Source of the DNA: JAKJEP01 sp964580995
Lineage (GTDB): Bacteria; Planctomycetota; Phycisphaerae; Sedimentisphaerales; SM23-30
Length of the DNA stretch: 52,762 nucleotides
NCBI GenBank assembly: GCA_964580995.1
Contig: CAZOMV010000031.1
Location: forward strand, 1-52,762
Reading direction: 5' to 3'
Shown piece after piece: positions 27,707 to 35,429 of the stretch. A program made the translations under genes and the position numbers. Position 1 is the stretch's first letter, and each line of letters begins with the position of its first letter. Under the pieces are notes generated by a model, which had not been told where the DNA came from, ran no database searches, and saw only the letters and a program-made list of their open reading frames with translations.

Positions 27707-28087
27707 ATGAAAATTCTTCTGGCAGATGACGCCCAGACGGTTCACCGGGTGGTGAATCTCTGGCTGCTGCAAAATGGATATCAGGTAACCAACGTTGACA
27801 ACGGCAAAAAGGCTCTGGAGAAACTGGAAACAGAAACGTTTGATGCCTTGATCACCGATGTCAATATGCCCCTGGTAAACGGCGTGGAGCTGGTGCGCAA
27901 AGCGTTGACGTTGCCGGAACCACCGGGTTTGATTATCGTTTTAACCTCCCGTTGTGATTTGCACGAATTGAAAGGGGATTTGAATTCGCCCCGTGTCCAT
28001 TTATTTCCCAAGCCATTCCGGCCCATCGAATTAGCCGAAATGATCGAGACCTATGAATCGCAAACAGCGGCCAAACCATGCAGGTAA
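27707..28087 (+). CDS. CheY-like single-domain response regulator
   Basis: A 126-residue receiver domain with no output domain. Acidic pair D7/D8 in LLADDAQTVH, phospho-acceptor D51 in ITDVNMPLVNG, T80 and the invariant K102 in FPKPFRP are all present, so it should be phosphorylated. Divergence from the histidine kinase gene and a ten-base overlap with the HD-GYP gene downstream suggest a phosphorelay acting on either the pilus motor complex or the HD-GYP protein by protein-protein contact. Confidence 0.92.
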   Translation: MKILLADDAQTVHRVVNLWLLQNGYQVTNVDNGKKALEKLETETFDALITDVNMPLVNGVELVRKALTLPEPPGLIIVLTSRCDLHELKGDLNSPRVHLFPKPFRPIELAEMIETYESQTAAKPCR

Positions 28088-29409
28088 AAAGCGAAGACAT
28101 AGTACAGCAATTGCTACACCTGATTCCTGAGAATGGAGTCATACGCTCCTCCTCTGGCACGAGTCCGTCCCATTCGATACAGTCCCTGGATTATTCGGCT
28201 GAGGAAATTACGGTTCCCGTTCAGCAGATCATTGAAAAAATAAAAACTTCCATCGATAACATCCAAAAAGAAAACGAATGTCTGGCACAGGAACTGCTGA
28301 CCTGTTACGAACAACTGAATATCACTTTCAAAGCAACGAATTCGGTCACTCGCTGTAAAAGTACCTCGGAAGCAATTCGTGTTCTTATGGATGAGATCGG
28401 CCAGGCAGTGGATAGCCGGTATAGCTTTTACACCGGCCTGCTGATTCTGGAGCCTTCTTTAATTCCGGAAAACACGCACCCTGCGGAAGAGTTCCTTTGC
28501 ATCGACCGCTCCGCGGAAAATGACCGGAAAGCCAGGAAGTATCTGGACCAGCACAAAACAGACTTGCAAAATTCGCTCTTGCAAGATAAAAATGTTTTTG
28601 TGATGATGATCGATTACCAGGGGCCTTATGATCTGGACCATGCGGGTCGGGGAAATATTCTGGTAGTAAAACTAGCCCCGCTCGACGAGGATTCCCAGGG
28701 ACTGGGCACGTTGATTTTCGTGCGCGGTGACGATCAGCAGCCCTTTGTCGCGATCGATATGAATATGGCCGGTTCTCTGGCTCACACCGGTTCGGCGGTC
28801 CTGCGAAATATTATCTACGCGCAAAAACTACATGCCTCCTATCTGCAAACGATCGGCGCTCTGGTAAAAGCAATGGAAGCGAAGGACCCCTATACCAGCG
28901 GCCATTCGACCCGGGTGGCGGAATTAGCCTGTTCCCTGGGACGCTATATCGGCCTGGAGGGCAGTGAAATTCGCTTTCTGGAATGGGCCGGATTATTGCA
29001 CGATATTGGCAAAATCGGGATTCGGGATGACGTCCTGATGAAAGCGGGCCGCCTGACAGATGACGAATTCACGCATATCAAATCCCATCCGGTGCACAGC
29101 TACCACGTGCTGGAACCCGTGGAAGCCTTGCATGGTATTTTAAAGTCGGTTAAACATCATCATGAACATTATGACGGAAAAGGGTATCCGGATGCTTTAG
29201 TAGGCGAGGAAATTCCGCTCCATGCCCGCATCCTTCAGGTTGCCGATGTGTGGGACGCCCTGACCTCAACCCGCTCGTATCGACCCGCTATGTCATATGA
29301 AAAAGCCGTGCAGATTTTAAACCAGGAAGCCGGAACAACCATGGATCCGGTTCTGGTGGAAAAATTTATCCGGATGATAAACGAAAACTCCCGGCATTCC
29401 GGGAATTGA
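28078..29409 (+). CDS. HD-GYP domain protein (candidate c-di-GMP phosphodiesterase)
   Basis: A 443-residue protein whose start lies within the end of the receiver gene. The N-terminal third has a helical coiled-coil-like segment (about 40-80) followed by a GAF-like region (about 80-255). The HD-GYP domain is C-terminal: HSTRVAELACSLG, then LLHDIGKIGIRDDVL with H308/D309, VKHHHEHYDGKGYPD (the HHExxDGxGYP signature), and VADVWDALTSTRSYRPAM. All metal-binding motifs are intact, so a c-di-GMP (or related) phosphodiesterase is expected. Together with the degenerate GGDEF protein across the divergent promoter it makes c-di-GMP control of the pilus run plausible. Confidence 0.9.
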   Translation: MQVKSEDIVQQLLHLIPENGVIRSSSGTSPSHSIQSLDYSAEEITVPVQQIIEKIKTSIDNIQKENECLAQELLTCYEQLNITFKATNSVTRCKSTSEAIRVLMDEIGQAVDSRYSFYTGLLILEPSLIPENTHPAEEFLCIDRSAENDRKARKYLDQHKTDLQNSLLQDKNVFVMMIDYQGPYDLDHAGRGNILVVKLAPLDEDSQGLGTLIFVRGDDQQPFVAIDMNMAGSLAHTGSAVLRNIIYAQKLHASYLQTIGALVKAMEAKDPYTSGHSTRVAELACSLGRYIGLEGSEIRFLEWAGLLHDIGKIGIRDDVLMKAGRLTDDEFTHIKSHPVHSYHVLEPVEALHGILKSVKHHHEHYDGKGYPDALVGEEIPLHARILQVADVWDALTSTRSYRPAMSYEKAVQILNQEAGTTMDPVLVEKFIRMINENSRHSGN

Positions 29410-29681
29410 AGTAAATGAGCCAGCCCGCTTCCTGCCCGATCAACCAGAGATATTGAGCCTGGTTTAATGGGGATACTTACACGATTGATTTTATATAAAA
29501 ATATACTATTTGGGAAAGGAACTTCTACAAAGATAATGATGGCAGGAGGTTCTGCACAGATCCATCCGAAACAAGCCCTTGTGGAGGGGCGAAAAAAATC
29601 CCCCCCGTCCCTTCCCCATCTATTTCTCTTTTTTTTAAAGTTACTTTCGAAGGCATATTTTACCCCCGGATGATTTGAACG

Positions 29682-30383
29682 TTAGGTATTTCGAGCCGCC
29701 TCCTGCCATAAAGGGCAGATTCCCGGCGTATGATATTCAATCTCTATTAATCCCAGGTAGAGAGCCCATTTGATCAGATCGGCAAACCGGTCAATATTCA
29801 GTTTTCGCATGATTCGGCTGCGATGAAACTCCACGGTTCGAACCGAAAGATTTAATTCGTGTGCGATTTCCTTGTTAACCTTCCCTTCCCCCACCATTTT
29901 GATTATTTCCAATTCTCTTGTCGATAAAGAATTTTTGATCTGGTCCAGAAGGTTCAAATCTTTCTGCAGAATATCCTGTACCATATGTAAAATCCCAACC
30001 GTTTTCACGGGTTTTTTGCCGGCAGAACAAATCCCAACCTTGACTGCTTTCTTCAAAGCAGGAAATTCCTCCAGATCGTCGGTAAGAATCAATATTCGCA
30101 TGCGGGGTTTATGGATCCGGCTTTTACAGATCAGCTCAATTCCTTCCAATCGAATCACTTTTTCATCCGCAATCAACAGATGACAGGGACGGCTGTGCAA
30201 GGCCAACAAACAATCCTGCATGCTGGAAAACAGGGTAAGTTCATATCCGGCCTCCGCCAGGGTGGTGGCGAACAGTTTCTGATGGTCTGATTTGGGATTC
30301 ACATAGAAAATCGGTATGTTGCTATTCTTGCCATTGAGGCTGGAACTCTCTTTCAGATTCTTTTTGTTACTTTGCGGCATCAT
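29682..30383 (-). CDS. LuxR-type response regulator with an altered receiver
   Basis: About 233 residues from ATG 30383; a GTG start at 30398 with GGAAGAG upstream is equally possible. The N-terminal half follows a receiver fold: LLIADEKVIRLEGIELI has the usual phospho-acceptor Asp position and SAGKKPV the Lys, but the acidic pair at the start is replaced (FYVNPKSDHQ), so phosphorylation is doubtful. The C-terminal GerE/LuxR helix-turn-helix is intact (STRELEIIKMVGEGKVNKEIAHELNLSVRTVEFHRSRIMRKL). It probably regulates transcription by DNA binding. It is convergent with the HD-GYP gene and could belong to the same signalling set. Confidence 0.85.
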   Translation of the reverse strand: MMPQSNKKNLKESSSLNGKNSNIPIFYVNPKSDHQKLFATTLAEAGYELTLFSSMQDCLLALHSRPCHLLIADEKVIRLEGIELICKSRIHKPRMRILILTDDLEEFPALKKAVKVGICSAGKKPVKTVGILHMVQDILQKDLNLLDQIKNSLSTRELEIIKMVGEGKVNKEIAHELNLSVRTVEFHRSRIMRKLNIDRFADLIKWALYLGLIEIEYHTPGICPLWQEAARNT

Positions 30384-30398
30384 AACTTCCCGAATCAC

Positions 30399-30835
30399 TC
30401 TTCCGTCAAAATATCATTCTCGCCTGGCTACTTACTATCTGGATTGCCCGGTGTGACCTGAAAGGTGCTTCCGAGAAGCGGTTTCGTGCCACACGCACAG
30501 ATGATATTATCAAGTTTAGGATGATTGCCAACTGTGGTTTCTACTAAAAAAAACAATTCTTACCAAAATAGGTCCGATATCTTTGGAAATATCGTTTTAA
30601 TAACAAAAAATCGTCTCGATAATTTGGTACGCCCAAACAAACGGTTATGCTACTTCAATAAATAGCCGAGTCATCGAATTCGATCAGGAATACTGCTGCG
30701 ATATGGACATGGAAACACCGGCCCCATCTATCTCAACTCTGAAACCCCCTTTTACCAACGCGGGTGCCATTTGACGTTCCGTCTGGTCAGTTGGTTATCG
30801 CCCAGATACCGGCGTGTCGGCGGTGCAATGGCGGG
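30399..30835. other. Non-coding stretch upstream of the LuxR-type gene
   Basis: No gene is apparent in these 437 bases. The right-hand part holds the LuxR-gene promoter (listed separately) and an AT-rich stem (CGATAT 30575-30580 with ATATCG 30589-30594, then TTTT) that could end a plus-strand transcript, although it is short and weak. The remainder shows nothing I can name. Confidence 0.35.
30504..30531 (-). promoter_or_regulatory. Predicted sigma-70 promoter of the LuxR-type gene
   Basis: On the minus strand TTGGCA (30526-30531) is followed after 16 bases by TAATAT (30504-30509). Both hexamers are close to consensus. Transcription would start near 30497, giving a leader of about 100 bases before the LuxR-type gene. 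Confidence 0.45.
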
Positions 30836-31000
30836 TTAATTTTGCCATTTTCTCGGGTCGCCCCATTCCATGATAACCTCCAGCCGCACCTTTTTTTCCT
30901 GCTCACACCGGGTCCGTAACGCTTGGTCAGCCGGTCCGCCCTGGCGGTGGAGGTCATCGGAAATTCGTTTTGCCTGTTTTTTATTCATCATATTTTGCAT
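30836..31000 (-). CDS. Small hypothetical protein
   Basis: A 54-residue open frame from ATG 31000, 41 bases after the stop of the 116-residue gene upstream. It is highly charged (KKQAKRISDDLHRQ; CEQEKKVRLEVIMEWGDPRKWQN) with no domain that I recognise. Two further ATGs follow within five codons. The ribosome binding site is poor. A longer frame reaching 31093 overlaps the neighbouring gene and is less likely. I list it because it is on the same strand and close behind a gene that does look real, but it may be chance. Confidence 0.35.
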   Translation of the reverse strand: MQNMMNKKQAKRISDDLHRQGGPADQALRTRCEQEKKVRLEVIMEWGDPRKWQN

Positions 31001-31040
31001 ACTCGTTAGCCGGAATATAGTCTGAAAAGCAGTCCGGCAC

Positions 31041-31391
31041 CTATTTTTTGGCCCAACTTTGTCGATACTGGGGCTTCCGCTGAAGATCATCATAATCGCC
31101 GCCCGGCTGCAATTCCAAGGTTAAGATTAGGAATGGTCCGAACGGATCGTGTTTGTCTTTGACCGTTTGGAAATATTTCGCGGCTTCCTCGGACGTGTCG
31201 AACTGCGCCAGTATCGTGGATTTATCCGTACCGCGTTCAAATTCGACCACACAGTGTTTTTTTGTGGCTTCCCCGTCAGCGGATTCGGATTTATCCTGGT
31301 CCAAGCTGTGATAAGCCGCCACTTCCTCCTCGGTGTTGAATCTGGCTAAGGTCTTGCCATTACCGTGTTTAAATCTTATAATTCGATACAT
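31041..31391 (-). CDS. Small hypothetical protein with an internal duplication
   Basis: A 116-residue protein of unknown function. AAAGGA seven bases before the ATG supports translation. It contains two related units: residues 1-27 (IRFKHGNGKTLARFNTEEEVAAY) and about 48-77 (VEFERGTDKSTILAQFDTSEEAAKYF), each a beta-beta-alpha pattern with a basic/Gly turn, a .L..F.T.EEA..Y core and an acidic spacer between them. A short Gly/Asp-rich tail follows. I know no family with this motif by name. It is cytoplasmic (no signal or membrane segment). Confidence 0.6.
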   Translation of the reverse strand: MYRIIRFKHGNGKTLARFNTEEEVAAYHSLDQDKSESADGEATKKHCVVEFERGTDKSTILAQFDTSEEAAKYFQTVKDKHDPFGPFLILTLELQPGGDYDDLQRKPQYRQSWAKK

Positions 31392-31684
31392 AATATCATC
31401 CTTTCCCGCATGGTTTCGGGGGGCTGCCCGATTTCTTATCCACCACCGGTTTTTCGTGTTAACGTTGTATGGTTTTTGATTCGCGCGATACTCACAGAGC
31501 TGGCGAAAACCGAAATTCCCCTACGAATCTCTTATACAAACTATCAATGATAAATAATTATATCCGATTCGCCCCACGAAAGCAATCAATTTAGTTTCGA
31601 ATTTTCACGATTCCTGAATAAAAGAACGCCAGGGCCAGTATTGTCTGTTTTTTTAATTCAAATATCACCGCACATACAGCGGAG

Positions 31685-33202
31685 TTACTTTGCGGGATTT
31701 TGGATGGCATACAGTTTTTCCGAGGTGGCAAGGTAGAGGATACCATTGGCGGCGACGGGGGTGCTGGTTATTTCGCTATCCAGTTCGAGGGAGCGGATGA
31801 TCTTTTTCTCGCGTTCAGCGGCAAGGATACACAATTCCCGGCGGCGGGTGGCGATATAGACTTTTCCGTCGGCAGCCAGGGGTGAGGCCCAGATTTCCCC
31901 GCTGGTTTTATGGGTCCATATGGCCTGTCCGGTTTGGGCGTCGAGGCAATGAACCAGGCCGTCACAATCGGCAATAAATACCAATCCCTGGCAGATCGCC
32001 GGAGTGGAGCAGCAATGGCTGGGAATTTCATAGGACCAAAGCACAGCGGTTTTAGTGATATCTCCGGTTTGTGCGGCATCGATACATTTCAGCCAGGCAC
32101 GGGGCTTACCCCACCAGATGTCCCCCCCGGCGGCGACATACACGCGGCCCTCGTGAAAGACCGGCATGCCGCTGATGGTGCTGGGACTTTCACGGCGATT
32201 GTCCAGATATTGATGGACATCCTCCTTGGGGGTATTCGGGTCGCAATCAAAACGCCAGAGTGATTGCAGGTTTTGCACCTGATCCGAAAGGGCGGCATTG
32301 TCTAACGCCGCAAAAGAATAACAGACGCCGTCGCCGCCGCCGAAAAACACCATTTTCCGGCCCGGGACTTCCCCCAAAGCCGGTGAGGACCAGGTGGCGT
32401 GATAAATGCGGGGGCCGATCCGTTCATTATCACGGGCCAGCAGGCGCCCGGTGTTTTTGTCCAGGACGATCAGGCTGGGGGCATCGGGAGCGCGTATGCA
32501 CCGATGGGTGTTGTCAACACCGTTTCCGGTGTTCAGATACAGAAAATCGCCGTCCAGGAGGATGGAGCTGTGGGCAGAATCGTGGGGATACATGCCCGCG
32601 CCGCTGCGCATATCGAACAGCCAGATAATATCGGCATCCAGCAGGGTCACTTCCAGCGGTTCGGTTTTCACAGGCGTCATGTGCTGAGCCTCGTCCTGGT
32701 ACGGCCCATCATTGCCGTTGTGCAGGCCGTGCAGGTCCAGACACATCACCTCGGCGCGGTTGCTGACCACATAGACGCGTTCTCCTTCCACCGTGGCCGG
32801 TGAGCATATTCCGGTTTTGGGCCAATCCAGATAAACATCGTCTTCCAGCTTGGGGACCAGCAATTGCCAATCCAGGCTGCCGTCCTTTTCGTTGAGACAG
32901 AGCAGGACACCCCGGTCCCCTTTGTGCCGGGGATCGCGCGGTCGATCGTTATTGGTACCGATCAAAATTTTTCCCTGGGCGATAACCGGTGTGGAGTAGG
33001 TGCTGGTACCCAGCGGGATTATCCATTTAATGTTTTCCCCGGTAGCCGGATCGAACGTATCCGGCAGGTTGGTTTCCTCGGAAACCATATTACGGCTATG
33101 GTGCTGGCCCCATTGCGGACGGTCGGCGGCGAAAAGAACCATCGCCGCCATCAAGTGATAAAGAAGAATCAGGGAGCCTAAAACAGCTTTATGTTTGATC
33201 AC
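31685..33202 (-). CDS. PQQ-like beta-propeller repeat protein, exported
   Basis: About 505 residues from a GTG at 33202 preceded by AAAGGA seven bases upstream. The frame stays open to 33355, but that extra part (AELADAGDLKSPARKG) is the tRNA-Leu gene read backwards, so it is not protein. A signal peptide follows the GTG (LGSLILLYHLMAAMVLFAADRP). Multiple blades show the WxxP/G and LD..TG signatures (LNEKDGSLDWQLL; LDAQTGQAIWTHKTSGEIWASPLAADGKVYIATRR). Planctomycetes have many such secreted propellers, often of unknown partner; a quinoprotein enzyme activity cannot be claimed. It begins 64 bases after the tRNA. Confidence 0.88.
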   Translation of the reverse strand: MIKHKAVLGSLILLYHLMAAMVLFAADRPQWGQHHSRNMVSEETNLPDTFDPATGENIKWIIPLGTSTYSTPVIAQGKILIGTNNDRPRDPRHKGDRGVLLCLNEKDGSLDWQLLVPKLEDDVYLDWPKTGICSPATVEGERVYVVSNRAEVMCLDLHGLHNGNDGPYQDEAQHMTPVKTEPLEVTLLDADIIWLFDMRSGAGMYPHDSAHSSILLDGDFLYLNTGNGVDNTHRCIRAPDAPSLIVLDKNTGRLLARDNERIGPRIYHATWSSPALGEVPGRKMVFFGGGDGVCYSFAALDNAALSDQVQNLQSLWRFDCDPNTPKEDVHQYLDNRRESPSTISGMPVFHEGRVYVAAGGDIWWGKPRAWLKCIDAAQTGDITKTAVLWSYEIPSHCCSTPAICQGLVFIADCDGLVHCLDAQTGQAIWTHKTSGEIWASPLAADGKVYIATRRRELCILAAEREKKIIRSLELDSEITSTPVAANGILYLATSEKLYAIQNPAK

Positions 33203-33265
33203 AGAAAAATCCTTTGCCGGGTTTGAAAACTCATGCTGTTGAAGGTATGGGGTTAAAATAGAAGA

Positions 33266-33349
33266 TGGCCAAGACGGGAATCGAACCCGTACGCCCTTGC
33301 GGGCAGGGGATTTTAAGTCCCCAGCGTCTGCCAATTCCGCCACTCGGCC
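33266..33349 (-). tRNA. tRNA-Leu (anticodon UAA)
   Basis: An 84-base tRNA on the minus strand. The acceptor arm GGCCGAG pairs with CTTGGCC (one G-T), discriminator A follows, and no CCA is encoded. The anticodon arm is GGGGA-CTTAAAA-TCCCC with anticodon TAA at 33313-33315. A long variable arm (TGCCCGCAAGGGCG) and T-arm ACGGG-TTCGATT-CCCGT complete a class II tRNA. It reads UUA codons. Confidence 0.97.
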
Positions 33350-33353
33350 AGGC

Positions 33354-33362
33354 ATTATATCA
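33354..33362 (-). promoter_or_regulatory. Extended -10 element just upstream of tRNA-Leu
   Basis: On the minus strand the sequence TGATATAAT is a perfect extended -10 (TGn plus TATAAT) ending only four bases before the mature tRNA 5' end. TTGACG lies 13 bases further upstream, too close for a normal -35. If used, the transcript would begin at or just inside the tRNA, which is unusual, so the true promoter may lie elsewhere. Confidence 0.35.
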
Positions 33363-33544
33363 TAAGCACTTACGTCAATTTTGCGGTTTTAATGGGAATT
33401 TTTTCGGGCCATTTCATGCCCGTTTTCCGGTACCGGTAAATTATGAAGGGCATAATAGCCAATATGATTCGGAAAGTCAACCTTTTCAAAGCCAAAGAGG
33501 GCCATTTTCCCAAAGGGGGAATCATCGCGGAGGGGAAGGAGGTG

Positions 33545-34186
33545 TTATTTTTCCTTGAATATCTCCAGCATGGACTTTCGGGAGAGGATTCCCTGCTTAT
33601 AGTATCGCTCCTGTTTAGCCAGTTCCTCTGCCATATCTGCCACCAGTTCAGCGGCTTGCTGGGGGATGACAATGACCCCGTCGCGGTCGGCGAAGATGAT
33701 ATCCCCCGGGGAAATACGCACGGAATTGATTTCGATCTCGACATTATAGGCGATATCTTCCATCCGGCCCACAGCAGAAAGGGGGACTAGGCCTTTGGCA
33801 TAAACGGGGTAATCGCCCAGAGATTCGATTTCGGGCAGGTCCCGGATCGTACCATTGACGACCGAACCGATCCCTCCGTGCATTTTCGTTCCCAGGCTCA
33901 TCAATTCGCCATGGCAGGAGCCTTTCGCGCCAGCGGTATCCATGACCAGAATGCCGCCCTGGCCCACCTGATCAATCGCCTGCAGATACCGCTTCATGAA
34001 AACCCGTTTGGGGCTGGGAATAAACTGAACCGTAGTGGCCGTACCGCAAATTTTCCCGCCTTTGGGTAAATACCCATAGAGGTTGAAACCTTCCAAAACA
34101 CCCCAGATGCCCAGTTGATCCATACTATCATGAATGGCCCCGCTATACCACCGGCTCAGCCGCTGAATCACTTCCACTTGGTTCAT
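33545..34186 (-). CDS. RraA-family protein (dimethylmenaquinone methyltransferase-like aldolase)
   Basis: A 213-residue RraA/HMG-aldolase family member. I start at ATG 34186, preceded by AGGAG, instead of the longer frame to 34285 that has no ribosome binding site. Family blocks are HDSMDQLGI, GSVVNGTIRDLPEIESLGDYPVYAKG (the G.VxDG.xRD active-site loop, here NGTIRD) and PGDIIFADRDGVIVIPQQ. Homologues act as metal-dependent 4-hydroxy-4-methyl-2-oxoglutarate or oxaloacetate lyases, and others as RNase E regulators; the sugar-locus position favours a metabolic lyase. It is divergent from the GntR-type repressor across a 200-base gap. Confidence 0.85.
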   Translation of the reverse strand: MNQVEVIQRLSRWYSGAIHDSMDQLGIWGVLEGFNLYGYLPKGGKICGTATTVQFIPSPKRVFMKRYLQAIDQVGQGGILVMDTAGAKGSCHGELMSLGTKMHGGIGSVVNGTIRDLPEIESLGDYPVYAKGLVPLSAVGRMEDIAYNVEIEINSVRISPGDIIFADRDGVIVIPQQAAELVADMAEELAKQERYYKQGILSRKSMLEIFKEK

Positions 34187-34311
34187 ATTCGTGTACTCCT
34201 GTAAGAAATATAGGAAAATTATCGCGAATTTCGTGGCAAAGGGAAGGCCTAGTTTCTGGAGAGGGTAAGTTTCCCGCTTGTTCAACAGGGTAAAGAAATT
34301 ATTTTTTATGG

Positions 34312-34340
34312 TTGACAGGCGGTAAAATGATTATTACCAT
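34312..34340 (+). promoter_or_regulatory. Promoter with an overlapping inverted repeat for the GntR-type gene
   Basis: TTGACA (34312-34317), then 17 bases, then TACCAT (34335-34340): good spacing with a moderate -10. An inverted repeat GGTAA (34321-34325) and TTACC (34334-34338), separated by eight bases, lies between the -35 and -10 and overlaps the latter, a typical repressor position. A direct repeat (ACAGAAC-AGAACAG) follows at about 34340-34355. I infer autoregulation by the downstream GntR-type protein. Confidence 0.5.
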
Positions 34341-34390
34341 ACAGAACAGAACAGTTATTTTTGGATGTAACCGGAAAAAGGAGCCAGGTT

Positions 34391-35398
34391 TTGAATCAGT
34401 TTCCGTTTGCGGTGAAAGAAGGAATTCAGCAGCCCAAATACAAACAGATAATCGCGGGAGTGATCGAGGCCATCAGCCGCAAGCGGCTGCGGGTAGGGGA
34501 TGAATTGCCGTCGATCAATCAGGTATGCCATATGTATTCGCTCTCGCGGGATACGGTGGTCAAGGCATATGAGGAGTTGAAGAAGCGGGGGATCGTCGAA
34601 GCAGCGCACGGGAAGGGTTATTATATCACCAGCGTATCGGTGGAGCATAAAATCAAGGTGTTTCTGTTGTTTGATGAACTGACCCCCTACAAGGAAATTC
34701 TTTTTAGTTCGTTTAAGAACACGCTGGGAGGGAAGGCCCTGATCGACATCTTTTTTCACCATCATAATGTCAGGGTGTTTGAATCGCTGATCCGGGACCA
34801 CGCAGGGAAATACGGTATCTATGCGGTAATGCCGTTTGTCCATCCGGAAATCGAGAGGATTCTGCAGATTCTGCCGCGGGACCGGGTGATGCTGCTGGAC
34901 CGCAAAGACGGCACTTCGGGGAACTACCCGTATGTATCGCAGGATTTTGACCAGTCGGTGTTTGCCTGTCTGGAGTCGGGGCTGGAGCGGATTCGGCGTT
35001 ATACGAAGTTCATCCTGGTTTTTCCCAAACCGAGCAATAATCCGGTGGAGATCATCGACGCCTTTGAGCGATTTTGCGATAAGCACAAGATTGAGCATTC
35101 GGTTATAAATAAAGTGATCGGGCGGAAGGTAAAAGGGGAGGAGGCGTATCTGGTGATCCATGATCTGGACCTGGTCTATATTTTGAAGCTCTGCAAAGAG
35201 CAGAAATTGGCGGTAGGGCAAGAGGTAGGGATTATTTCCTACAACGATACACCCTTGAAAGAGGTAATAGGCGATGGGATTACCGTGATTTCGACGGATT
35301 TTGCGGAGTTGGGCAGAAAGGCTGCCGAACATATTCTGGAACGCAAAACCACCCAGGTTATCAATCCCACTTCATTAATTCTCAGGGGATCCTTATAG
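34391..35398 (+). CDS. GntR-type repressor with LacI-like sensor domain
   Basis: A 335-residue regulator from TTG 34391, chosen because AAAGGAG lies seven bases before it; the longer frame starts at TTG 34361. The N-terminal winged helix (YKQIIAGVIEAISRKRLRVGDELPSINQV, then SLSRDTVVKAYEELKKRGIVEAAHGKGYYI) is GntR-type. The rest resembles a periplasmic-binding/LacI ligand domain (VGIISYNDTPLKEVIGDGITVIS; DFAELGRKAAEHILERKTTQVINPTSLILRGSL). Such hybrid regulators respond to a sugar and control adjacent catabolic genes. The stop is one base before a possible start of the GH2 frame, so these are probably co-transcribed. Confidence 0.88.
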   Translation: MNQFPFAVKEGIQQPKYKQIIAGVIEAISRKRLRVGDELPSINQVCHMYSLSRDTVVKAYEELKKRGIVEAAHGKGYYITSVSVEHKIKVFLLFDELTPYKEILFSSFKNTLGGKALIDIFFHHHNVRVFESLIRDHAGKYGIYAVMPFVHPEIERILQILPRDRVMLLDRKDGTSGNYPYVSQDFDQSVFACLESGLERIRRYTKFILVFPKPSNNPVEIIDAFERFCDKHKIEHSVINKVIGRKVKGEEAYLVIHDLDLVYILKLCKEQKLAVGQEVGIISYNDTPLKEVIGDGITVISTDFAELGRKAAEHILERKTTQVINPTSLILRGSL

Positions 35399-35429
35399 AA
35401 TGCATCAGGATACATACGGAAAAAGTACT

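Noticed and set aside
29467..29673. A 68-residue open frame between the HD-GYP and LuxR-type genes
   Set aside because: Composition is odd, it has no domain, and its end runs through a T-rich stretch. Not supported.
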